Below the pieces are notes generated by a model. That model was not told where the DNA came from. It made no database searches and saw nothing but the letters and a program-made list of their open reading frames with translations. The position numbers and the translations under genes are program-made. A stretch of 64,000 nt of DNA from Bacteroides sp. 519 (GTDB taxonomy: Bacteria; Bacteroidota; Bacteroidia; Bacteroidales; Bacteroidaceae), in contig NZ_QVMJ01000001.1 of the NCBI RefSeq assembly GCF_010500955.1, positions 1 through 64,000 on the forward strand, read 5' to 3'. Numbering within the stretch: position 1 is the stretch's first letter; each line of letters begins with the position of its first letter. Shown one piece after another: positions 42,838 to 50,611 of the stretch.

Positions 42838-43560
42838 ATGATCGAACTAATACCCGCAATAGATATAATAGATGGAAAGTGTGTAAGACTTTCGCAAGGA
42901 GATTATGGTACTAAAAAGGTATATAACGAAAACCCTGTTGAAGTAGCCAAAGAGTTCGAAGCACACGGCATCAGGCGTTTGCATGTGGTTGATCTGGATG
43001 GAGCAGCTTCACATCATATTGTAAACTACAAGGTATTAGATCAGATTGCATCTCGCACTTCATTGATTATTGATTTTGGAGGAGGGATTAAAAGCGATGA
43101 GGACCTTATAATTGCTTTCGATAACGGTGCAGAGATGGTAACAGTTGGTAGCCTCGCGGTGAAGAGTCCCGAGCTGTTCTTAAAATGGCTGGAACGTTAC
43201 GGGGCAGGTAAAATGATATTAGGTGCCGATGTAAAAGACAATAAAATAGCCGTGAACGGTTGGAAAGACGAAACCACACAGGATATCTTTCCTTTTTTAA
43301 AGGACTACATTCATCACGGAGTAGAAAAAGTTATCTGTACCGATATCTCTAAAGATGGTATGCTTGAAGGCCCCTCGATAGACTTATATAAGGAAATACT
43401 TAAACTCCATCCCAATCTTTACCTGATTGCCAGTGGTGGTGTAAGCAACCTGGATGATATATTTGCCTTGCAGGAAGCCTGCGTTCCAGCTGTAATATTT
43501 GGAAAAGCTATATACGAAGGGCGTATCCAATTAAAAGATTTATATCAGTTCCTATCCTGA
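42838..43560 (+). CDS. hisA: Phosphoribosylformimino-5-aminoimidazole carboxamide ribotide isomerase
   Basis: A 240-residue TIM barrel (ProFAR isomerase). Catalytic Asp in [15 protein letters not shown] (D8), second Asp in [16 protein letters not shown] near 175, and phosphate-binding glycines in IDFGGGIKS and [11 protein letters not shown]. It sits between hisH and hisF, as usual. No anomalies. Confidence 0.95.
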   Translation: MIELIPAIDIIDGKCVRLSQGDYGTKKVYNENPVEVAKEFEAHGIRRLHVVDLDGAASHHIVNYKVLDQIASRTSLIIDFGGGIKSDEDLIIAFDNGAEMVTVGSLAVKSPELFLKWLERYGAGKMILGADVKDNKIAVNGWKDETTQDIFPFLKDYIHHGVEKVICTDISKDGMLEGPSIDLYKEILKLHPNLYLIASGGVSNLDDIFALQEACVPAVIFGKAIYEGRIQLKDLYQFLS

Positions 43561-43571
43561 AATATTCATAT

Positions 43572-43680
43572 TCCAGAATGGAAGTAGTTAAAGGGAGTTA
43601 TAGTTCTAAGATACTTCAGAGCATCTAAAGCTTTAACTCCTTTAACTCCTAGCAAAGCGATAACTCCTTCCATTCTATAA
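43572..43680. repeat. Inverted repeat with TTAACTCC words
   Basis: The outer arms AGAATGGAAG and CTTCCATTCT are exact complements. The inside has TAGTTAAAGGGAGTTATAG opposed to TTTAACTCCTTTAACTCCT. It belongs to the same class of spacer as the heptad palindromes but has a 9-bp rather than 7-bp word. Confidence 0.75.
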
Positions 43681-43694
43681 AAAATGTAAATAAC

Positions 43695-44450
43695 ATGGCA
43701 TTAGCAAAAAGAATAATCCCCTGTTTGGATATAAAAGATGGCCAAACAGTGAAAGGAACAAACTTTGTAAACCTGCGTCAGGCGGGCGATCCTATTGAAC
43801 TGGCCAAAGCATACAGTGAGCAGGGAGCCGATGAACTTGTGTTTCTGGATATTACCGCAAGTCACGAAGGGCGCAAAACCTTTACCGAACTGGTAACCCG
43901 TATTGCTGCCAATATAAGCATTCCATTTACAGTTGGAGGCGGCATCAATGAACTAACCGATGTTGACCGGTTGTTAAATGCCGGAGCCGATAAAGTTTCT
44001 ATAAACTCATCGGCAATGCGAGATCCCGGTCTGATTGATGAAATAGCCAAACACTTCGGAACACAAGTTTGTGTACTTGCAGTAGATGCCAAGCAAACAA
44101 CTGCCGGCTGGAAGTGTTATTTAAATGGTGGCCGTGTAGAAACAGAAAAAGAACTCTTTACTTGGGCCAAAGAAGGGCAGGAGAGAGGAGCTGGCGAAAT
44201 ACTGTTCACCAGTATGGACCATGATGGAGTAAAAACCGGATATGCTAACGAAGCACTGGCAACACTCTCCGGGCAGCTATCCATACCCGTTATAGCTTCT
44301 GGTGGAGCAGGGCAAAAGGAGCATTTCCTTGAAGTATTTACCAAAGGAAAAGCAGATGCCGCACTGGCAGCCAGCGTTTTTCATTTTGGTGAGATAAAAA
44401 TTCCCGAATTAAAATCGTATCTTTGCGCGCAAGGAATAAGCGTGAGATAA
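43695..44450 (+). CDS. hisF: Imidazole glycerol phosphate synthase, cyclase subunit
   Basis: A 251-residue TIM barrel partner of HisH. The catalytic Asp pair is in [15 protein letters not shown] (D11) and [15 protein letters not shown] near 130, with phosphate loops [10 protein letters not shown] and [11 protein letters not shown]. Makes imidazole glycerol phosphate and AICAR. The long palindrome that follows separates it from hisIE. Confidence 0.96.
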   Translation: MALAKRIIPCLDIKDGQTVKGTNFVNLRQAGDPIELAKAYSEQGADELVFLDITASHEGRKTFTELVTRIAANISIPFTVGGGINELTDVDRLLNAGADKVSINSSAMRDPGLIDEIAKHFGTQVCVLAVDAKQTTAGWKCYLNGGRVETEKELFTWAKEGQERGAGEILFTSMDHDGVKTGYANEALATLSGQLSIPVIASGGAGQKEHFLEVFTKGKADAALAASVFHFGEIKIPELKSYLCAQGISVR

Positions 44451-44557
44451 GTTTTGAGTTATGAGTAATGAGTTTTGAGAGCCATGCGGTTAATGAAACT
44501 CATAACTCAAAACTCAAAACTCAAAACTCATAACTCATAACTCATAACTCATAACTT
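44451..44557. repeat. Heptad-repeat palindrome with CCATGCGG core, abutting hisIE
   Basis: The left arm has TTTTGAGTTATGAGTAATGAG words, the right arm has AACTCAT/AACTCAA repeated about ten times with a 7-bp period, and the centre carries CCATGCGG at 44482-44489. The array ends three bases before the hisIE ATG, so it forms the entire hisF-hisIE spacer including the ribosome-binding region. Confidence 0.9.
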
Positions 44558-44560
44558 AAA

Positions 44561-45169
44561 ATGATGGATTTCGATAAAATGAACGGATTGATTCCGGCAA
44601 TTATACAAGATAATACAACTAGTAAAGTGCTAATGTTAGGCTATATGAATAAAGAGGCCTACGATAAAACACTTGAAACAGGAAAAGTAACATTCTTTAG
44701 TCGTACCAAAAACCGTTTATGGACAAAAGGGGAGGAGAGTGGCAATTTTCTACATGTTGTATCTATACAATCGGATTGTGATGATGATACCCTACTTATA
44801 AAAGTAGATCCTGTAGGGCCGGTATGCCATACCGGAACCGATACCTGTTGGGGAGAAAAGAACGAAGAAGATATTCTGTTCCTTAAGCAGTTGCAAGACT
44901 TTATAGTAAAACGTCATGAAGAGATGCCTGAAAACTCGTACACCACAAGCTTGTTCGAATCGGGCATTAACCGTATGGCACAGAAAGTAGGCGAAGAGGC
45001 TGTGGAGATGATTATTGAAGCAACCAACGGAACAGATGAAAGAATGATATACGAGGGGTCGGATATGATATACCACCTTATTGTAATGCTAACATCCAAA
45101 GGATATCGTATTGAGGATTTAGTAAGAGAATTGAAAGTTAGGCATAGCGACTCATGGAAGAAACATTAA
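44561..45169 (+). CDS. hisIE: Bifunctional phosphoribosyl-AMP cyclohydrolase / phosphoribosyl-ATP pyrophosphatase
   Basis: A 202-residue fusion. The N-terminal HisI domain (1-105) has SKVLMLGYMNKEAY, the zinc-site SDCDDDTLLIKV and GPVCHTGTDTCW. The C-terminal HisE domain (112-202) has YTTSLFESGINRMAQKVGEE and the acidic MIYEGSDMIYHLI. It carries out steps two and three of histidine synthesis. The 3' end overlaps ftsE by 16 bp. Confidence 0.96.
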   Translation: MMDFDKMNGLIPAIIQDNTTSKVLMLGYMNKEAYDKTLETGKVTFFSRTKNRLWTKGEESGNFLHVVSIQSDCDDDTLLIKVDPVGPVCHTGTDTCWGEKNEEDILFLKQLQDFIVKRHEEMPENSYTTSLFESGINRMAQKVGEEAVEMIIEATNGTDERMIYEGSDMIYHLIVMLTSKGYRIEDLVRELKVRHSDSWKKH

Positions 45170-45852
45170 TCCGTTATAAGGATGTTGAGATAAATCAAGA
45201 AGACCATTCCGTTCTTTGTGATGTGAATTTGCAGTTATGCAAAGGCGAGTTTTTGTATCTGATTGGTAAGGTTGGTTCGGGTAAAACCAGTCTGCTGAAA
45301 ACTTTTTATGCCGAGTTGGATATAAAAAATGGTGAAGCCGAAGTACTGGGCTATAATATGCGTACTATAAAGAAAAAACATATTCCTAATTTACGGAAGA
45401 AGATGGGAATCGTTTTTCAGGATTTTCAATTACTTACCGATCGTACTGTATACGATAACCTATACTTTGTACTGAAAGCAACCGGATGGAAAGATAAAAA
45501 GGAAATAACCAGCCGTATTAACCATGTTTTATCGCAGGTTGAGATGGAAACCAAAGGCTATAAAATGCCCAACGAACTATCAGGGGGCGAACAGCAACGC
45601 ATTGTTATTGCGCGTGCCATATTAAACTCACCTCAAATAGTACTGGCCGATGAACCTACCGGTAACCTGGATGTAGAAACAAGCCAATCAATTACTAAAC
45701 TCTTACAATCAATATGCCAGTCGGGTGCATCTGTAATTATGTCTACACATAATATTGCATTGATCGAAAAATTTCCCGGACGCGTATTGCGTTGTGACGA
45801 ACATCAGATTGTTGATGTTACTCACGAGTTTAATAACAACGTAAACAATTAA
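45154..45852 (+). CDS. ftsE: Cell-division ATP-binding protein FtsE
   Basis: A 232-residue ABC ATPase. Walker A LIGKVGSGKTSLLKTFY near residue 40, Q-loop GIVFQDFQLL, signature LSGGEQQRIVIARAI near 142 and Walker B VLADEPTGNLD. The FtsE style is seen in LLTDRTVYDNLYFVL. FtsE with FtsX controls peptidoglycan hydrolases at the division site. No ftsX is next to it. The start lies inside hisIE, so translation is likely coupled to the histidine gene, and lysC follows after 28 bp. Confidence 0.9.
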   Translation: MEETLIRYKDVEINQEDHSVLCDVNLQLCKGEFLYLIGKVGSGKTSLLKTFYAELDIKNGEAEVLGYNMRTIKKKHIPNLRKKMGIVFQDFQLLTDRTVYDNLYFVLKATGWKDKKEITSRINHVLSQVEMETKGYKMPNELSGGEQQRIVIARAILNSPQIVLADEPTGNLDVETSQSITKLLQSICQSGASVIMSTHNIALIEKFPGRVLRCDEHQIVDVTHEFNNNVNN

Positions 45853-45880
45853 TCTATAATAATTTAACAAAGTAACGAAA

Positions 45881-47197
45881 ATGAAAGTTTTAAAGTTTGG
45901 AGGAACATCTGTTGGCTCGGCTCAGAGAATGAAAGAAGTAGCCGAATTGATTACCGATGGCGAAAGAAAGATTGTTGTTCTTTCAGCTATGTCGGGAACA
46001 ACCAACTCATTGGTGGAGATTTCGGACTATCTTTACAAGAAAAATCCGGATGGGGCGAATGAAATAATCAACAGACTCGAAATTAAATATAAACAGCATG
46101 TTGATGAACTATATAAAACTGAGGAATATAAACAGAAAGGACGTGAAGTTATAAAATCACATTTCAACTATATACGTTCTTTTACCAAAGACCTCTTTAC
46201 TTTGTTCGAAGAAAAAGTAGTTCTGGCACAAGGCGAATTAATATCCACAGCTATGGTAAATTACTACCTACAGGAATGTGGAGTGAAATCGGTATTACTG
46301 CCTGCTTTGGATTATATGCGTACAGATAAAAACGCAGAGCCCGATCCTATTTACATCAAAGAGAAACTTCACATTCAGCTTGAGTTACATCCGGATGCTG
46401 AAATATACATTACTCAGGGATTCATCTGCCGTAATGCTTACGGCGAGATAGACAACCTTCAAAGAGGGGGTAGCGATTATACAGCCTCGTTGATTGGTGC
46501 TGCTGTTAATGCATCCGAAATTCAGATATGGACCGATATAGACGGAATGCACAACAACGATCCGCGCATTGTTGAAAAAACATCTCCGGTGCGTCAGTTG
46601 CATTTTGAAGAAGCTGCCGAACTTGCTTATTTCGGAGCAAAAATATTACATCCTACCTGTATTCAGCCTGCTAAATATGCCAACATCCCGGTACGTTTGC
46701 TGAATACGATAGATCCTACTGCTCCCGGAACCATGATTTCTAACGAAACAGAAAAAGGAAAAATCAAAGCAGTAGCAGCAAAGGGTGGTATTACAGCAAT
46801 TAAAATAAAATCAAGCCGCATGCTTCTTGCGCACGGTTTCTTGCGCAAAGTATTCGAGATATTCGAAAGCTACCAAACTTCTATCGACATGATTTGTACT
46901 TCGGAAGTAGGTGTATCTGTAACCATTGATAATACCCGCCACCTGAATGAAATACTTGACGATCTGAAAAAATACGGAACCGTAACTGTTGACAGCGGCA
47001 TGTGTATTATCTGCGTGGTTGGCGACCTTGACTGGGAAAACTTAGGTTTCGAAGCCAAAGTAGTACAGGCCATGAAGAACATTCCTGTTCGTATGATTTC
47101 GTACGGTGGTAGCAACTACAATATTTCATTGCTAATTAAAGAAGACGATAAGAAAACGGCATTACAATCATTAAGCCACGTCCTGTTTAATGAGTGA
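45881..47197 (+). CDS. lysC: Aspartokinase (monofunctional)
   Basis: A 438-residue kinase making aspartyl phosphate for lysine, threonine and methionine. The N-terminal VLKFGGTSVGSAQRM and the central GFICRNAYGEIDNLQRGGSDYTA motif are typical of the kinase domain (1-285), followed by two ACT domains (300-438) that bind lysine or threonine as feedback inhibitors. The length is that of single-function aspartokinases rather than the 800-residue ThrA/MetL fusions. Paired with lysA downstream. Confidence 0.95.
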   Translation: MKVLKFGGTSVGSAQRMKEVAELITDGERKIVVLSAMSGTTNSLVEISDYLYKKNPDGANEIINRLEIKYKQHVDELYKTEEYKQKGREVIKSHFNYIRSFTKDLFTLFEEKVVLAQGELISTAMVNYYLQECGVKSVLLPALDYMRTDKNAEPDPIYIKEKLHIQLELHPDAEIYITQGFICRNAYGEIDNLQRGGSDYTASLIGAAVNASEIQIWTDIDGMHNNDPRIVEKTSPVRQLHFEEAAELAYFGAKILHPTCIQPAKYANIPVRLLNTIDPTAPGTMISNETEKGKIKAVAAKGGITAIKIKSSRMLLAHGFLRKVFEIFESYQTSIDMICTSEVGVSVTIDNTRHLNEILDDLKKYGTVTVDSGMCIICVVGDLDWENLGFEAKVVQAMKNIPVRMISYGGSNYNISLLIKEDDKKTALQSLSHVLFNE

Positions 47198-47372
47198 ATT
47201 TTGAGTAATGAGTTTTGAGTTTTGAGTAATGAGTTTTGAGTAATGAGTTTTGAGTTGCAATGCTGCATGGTAACTCATTACTCATCACTCATTACTCATC
47301 ACTCATCACTCATTACTCAAAACTCATCACTCATAACTCATTACTCACTACTCACTACTCAAAACTCAAAAC
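47198..47372. repeat. Heptad-repeat palindrome with CTGCATGG core, abutting lysA
   Basis: The left arm repeats TGAGTTT/TGAGTAA, the right arm repeats AACTCAT/CACTCAT/TACTCAA about fourteen times, mostly in 7-bp steps, and the centre has CTGCATGG at 47263-47270. It starts at the lysC stop and stops directly at the lysA ATG, so the entire leader of lysA is made of this repeat. Confidence 0.92.
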
Positions 47373-48533
47373 ATGAAAGGTATATTCCCTGTTGACAAAT
47401 TCAGCGAGTTACAAACTCCCTTTTACTACTACGATACTAAATTACTGCGCGAAACATTAGCTACTGTAAAAAGAGAAATCGGTAAATTCGATAACTATTG
47501 TGTTCACTATGCAGTAAAAGCAAATGCCAATCATAAAATACTGTCCATTATACGCGAGGCCGGATTAGGTACCGACTGTGTAAGTGGTGGCGAAATTCAG
47601 GCTTCGATCAAAGCCGGTGTTCCTGCTAATAAAATAGTATTTGCTGGTGTAGGCAAAGCCGATTGGGAAATCAATTTGGGATTAAAATACGATATCTTCT
47701 GCTTCAATGTAGAGTCTATTCCCGAACTTGAAGTAATCAACGAATTGGCTGCCGCTCAGGGCAAGATTGCAAATGTTGCTTTCCGTATCAATCCAAACGT
47801 TGGTGCACATACCCATGCCAACATTACTACAGGATTGGCCGAGAACAAATTTGGCATCAGCATGGAGGAAATGGATCATGTAATTGATATTGCTTTGCAA
47901 TTGCCCAACATTAAGTTTATTGGAATACACTTCCACATTGGGTCGCAAATTCTGGATATGGGCGACTTTGTAGCTCTTTGCAATCGTGTGAACGAACTAC
48001 AGGAACGTTTATACAAACGTCAGATAATTGTTGACCATGTAAACGTTGGCGGTGGATTAGGCATTGATTACGAACACCCTAACCGCCAGGCAATACCCGA
48101 TTTTGCTGCTTACTTTGCTGTTTTCGCACAACATCTGAAACTCCGTCCGAAACAAACATTGCATTTTGAGTTAGGCCGTTCTATTACAGGCCAGTGCGGA
48201 AGTTTAATAAGTAAGGTACTGTATGTAAAACAGGGAGCCAACAAACAATTTGCTATTCTCGATGCAGGTATGACCGATTTAATTCGTCCTGCCCTGTATC
48301 AGGCTTATCACAAAATGGAGAACATCACCTCCGAAGAACTTATTGAAACATACGATGTGGTAGGTCCTATCTGCGAATCATCGGATGTATTTGGCAAAGC
48401 CATCGACCTGAACAAAGTGAGAAGAGGCGATTTAATTGCTTTACGCTCTGCGGGTGCCTATGGAGAAATTATGGCATCATCTTATAACTGTCGGGAAATT
48501 CCCAAAGGATATACAACAGAAGATTTAATTTAA
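47373..48533 (+). CDS. lysA: Diaminopimelate decarboxylase
   Basis: A 386-residue fold-III PLP enzyme that makes lysine. The PLP lysine is in CVHYAVKANANHKILS near residue 50, the phosphate-binding glycines are in VGGGLGIDYEHP, and GPICESSDVFGK and the YGEIMASSYNCR motif form the active site of the partner subunit. Slightly shorter than the E. coli enzyme. Ends the operon-like run and is followed by a strong terminator. Confidence 0.95.
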   Translation: MKGIFPVDKFSELQTPFYYYDTKLLRETLATVKREIGKFDNYCVHYAVKANANHKILSIIREAGLGTDCVSGGEIQASIKAGVPANKIVFAGVGKADWEINLGLKYDIFCFNVESIPELEVINELAAAQGKIANVAFRINPNVGAHTHANITTGLAENKFGISMEEMDHVIDIALQLPNIKFIGIHFHIGSQILDMGDFVALCNRVNELQERLYKRQIIVDHVNVGGGLGIDYEHPNRQAIPDFAAYFAVFAQHLKLRPKQTLHFELGRSITGQCGSLISKVLYVKQGANKQFAILDAGMTDLIRPALYQAYHKMENITSEELIETYDVVGPICESSDVFGKAIDLNKVRRGDLIALRSAGAYGEIMASSYNCREIPKGYTTEDLI

Positions 48534-48557
48534 TTTCAGACTTTCCCCATATAACAT

Positions 48558-48605
48558 AAAGAGAGTGTCAAAGAGTGATTAGACTTTTGACACTCTCTTT
48601 TTTTT
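48558..48605 (+). terminator. Rho-independent terminator after lysA
   Basis: AAAGAGAGTGTCAAA (48558-48572) pairs with TTTGACACTCTCTTT (48586-48600), loop of 13 bases, followed by T-run to 48605. It ends the purU-to-lysA gene run. Confidence 0.92.
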
Positions 48606-48861
48606 GCTTAACTCCTTTAACTCCTTAACTCCTTTCATTCTTTGTTCTAAAGTCACTAGCAGAAACAAATGGCACAATACAGCACAGTAGCTCGTATTTT
48701 GTGCTCTATTGTGCCATTTGTGCTCTTTTGATACATTCTTCATTGTGACATCATTTTGGCATGCATAGTAATATGTGGCAAATTCAGACTTTCTTTCTTT
48801 GCAACGGATGGTTAACCCATCTGCAATTAATCTTAATGTTTAACCTTATTTTTTATTAAAC
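48606..48861. other. Spacer between lysA and the calpain-like gene
   Basis: After TTAACTCC words (48608-48635) comes an inverted repeat: AAATGGCACAATACAGCACA (48667-48686) versus its near-complement at 48700-48719 (19 of 20 match). At the end lies the leader segment TAATGTTTAACCTTATTTTT, repeated before 50420. No coding potential is seen. Confidence 0.7.
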
Positions 48862-50364
48862 ATGAAAAATGTCATTTGTAGCATAAAGGGGCTGACATTC
48901 TTGCTGTTGATGGTTTTACCACTCAGTTTTGTTGGATGTTCTAGTGATGACGATGATAGTGACAGTGGCCAAACCACATCACCATATTGGGAACTTGGAG
49001 GCGAAAATGCCAATATGCCTTCAAGCGGGACAATTATAGCAGAATATTCGGATGCACCTGTAGGTTCGGAAATAAGCAAATTGGTAGATAATAATGCAAA
49101 TACTAAATATCTAACAAATCACAGTACTTTTGATATAACATGGAATGGAAATAGGAGTGTCGTTGTACAGTCTTATTCACTGACTTCTGCTACCGATAAA
49201 CCAGAAATGGACCCAAAGTCGTGGACTTTATCCGGTTCTATAGATAATAAATCGTGGAAAACAATTGATACACAAGAAAGTCAATCGTTTTCGGGCAGGA
49301 AAGAAGTAAAAACCTATAAATTAGATAACAGAGCAACTTACCGGTATTACAAATTATCTATTCTAACTAATAATGGAGGCAATGCTACACAAATAGCCGA
49401 ATGGGTACTTTCTGCCACAAATTCATATAACGGCAGTATTAGTGACCTGATGCAATTTTCAAGTGGTAATACATTCTCAGAGGTTACCCCAATGGGAACC
49501 ATGCATGTGAATGATCGCGTGGCAAGTGCATCAGATATATTGTGGCTTAAAGATCCGCTTAAAGAACCCAATACATTTGGAAACTTTTCGTGGTCGTACT
49601 TTACTGTAAATTCATTGTATCCTTTTGGAGACCCAAGCCCGGCAGATGTAAATCAGCGTAGCATAGGCGATTGTTGTTTGGAAGCAGTAATGGCTTATAT
49701 AGCTCACAATTATCCCGGATTTATTAAAAGTATCATTAAAGATACCGGCAACAGTACATTTGCTGTTACATTGTATGACCCCAAAGGGAATCCGGTAGAG
49801 GTAGGTGTAAGCAATTTATTTATAAAAGATGGAAATAATCTGGGGGCATCATCCGGTAAAAACAGTCAGGTAACTTGGGCCACTGTGCTTCAAAAAGCAA
49901 TAATTAAATGGAAACAAGTTTATACTGGTTCGTCGGATATTGGTGGAATTGCTACTGAGTTTGCAGCTGCTATAATAACCGGAAATGGTAAGACGTTTGC
50001 TTTTGCACCCCAAACACTATCGGCAGACGATCTTCAACGTGCTGTAACTGTGTCCATTCAGCAAGGTAATATAGTGATTGGTGGTTTTACAAAATCGGAT
50101 TTAATAATAGACGGTAAATATAAAAGTGTAAACTTCCACGCATATAGCTTCTTCTTACCCCATAACAACAAATATTTGTTTACCATGCGTAATCCTTGGG
50201 GTTCTGCTCCTGCAATAAGCGGAGATGGCGGAAGGGAAGATGGCTTGTTGAATATTGCAAACGATGGAATAGTTCCTCCGGAAATAGATTTACGCATCTG
50301 CGATCCGGGTGCAGCCAAAGAATTTGCTACTGTGGGCAATGTAAAGCCATATGTATATAAATAA
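48862..50364 (+). CDS. Calpain-like (C2 family) cysteine protease lipoprotein with F5/8-type C domain
   Basis: A 500-residue lipoprotein: signal peptide ending LSFVGCSS (lipobox cysteine near 26, followed by an acidic stretch DDDDSDS that often marks surface export in Bacteroidota). Residues 45-190 look like a discoidin/F5-8 type C domain (SKLVDNNANTKYLT; SYSLTSATDKPEMDPKSWTL). Residues 205-485 form a calpain-type protease: catalytic Cys in RSIGDCCLEAVMAYIA (C271), His in VNFHAYSF (H426), Asn in MRNPWGS (N444). It is probably surface-exposed and may degrade host or glycoprotein substrates. Porphyromonas gingivalis Tpr is a known calpain-like relative. Confidence 0.85.
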   Translation: MKNVICSIKGLTFLLLMVLPLSFVGCSSDDDDSDSGQTTSPYWELGGENANMPSSGTIIAEYSDAPVGSEISKLVDNNANTKYLTNHSTFDITWNGNRSVVVQSYSLTSATDKPEMDPKSWTLSGSIDNKSWKTIDTQESQSFSGRKEVKTYKLDNRATYRYYKLSILTNNGGNATQIAEWVLSATNSYNGSISDLMQFSSGNTFSEVTPMGTMHVNDRVASASDILWLKDPLKEPNTFGNFSWSYFTVNSLYPFGDPSPADVNQRSIGDCCLEAVMAYIAHNYPGFIKSIIKDTGNSTFAVTLYDPKGNPVEVGVSNLFIKDGNNLGASSGKNSQVTWATVLQKAIIKWKQVYTGSSDIGGIATEFAAAIITGNGKTFAFAPQTLSADDLQRAVTVSIQQGNIVIGGFTKSDLIIDGKYKSVNFHAYSFFLPHNNKYLFTMRNPWGSAPAISGDGGREDGLLNIANDGIVPPEIDLRICDPGAAKEFATVGNVKPYVYK

Positions 50365-50611
50365 TTAGATGAATAACCATCTTATAATTGATATTAATGT
50401 TTAACCTTATTTTTTATTAAGTATGAAGAATTATCACCCTCCGGACTGCTGAGGTCCTTAAAAAAGAATGAATTGTCCACATTAGATTGGTTGTTGGGTT
50501 ATAATCCCAACTACTATGCTAATACTATGAAGATTATCTTTTGGATAAAAAATGCACGATTATTCGCGCATAAAGAATTAAGATTTCAAATCAATTAACA
50601 CAACTGGTAAT
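50365..50611. other. Leader region of SusC gene with duplicated leader segment
   Basis: Positions 50392-50421 repeat the words TAATGTTTAACCTTATTTTTTATTAA seen before the calpain-like gene at 48834-48859. Here they are followed by only a nine-codon open start (MKNYHPPDC) instead of a gene, then by AT-rich DNA to the SusC start. Confidence 0.6.
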
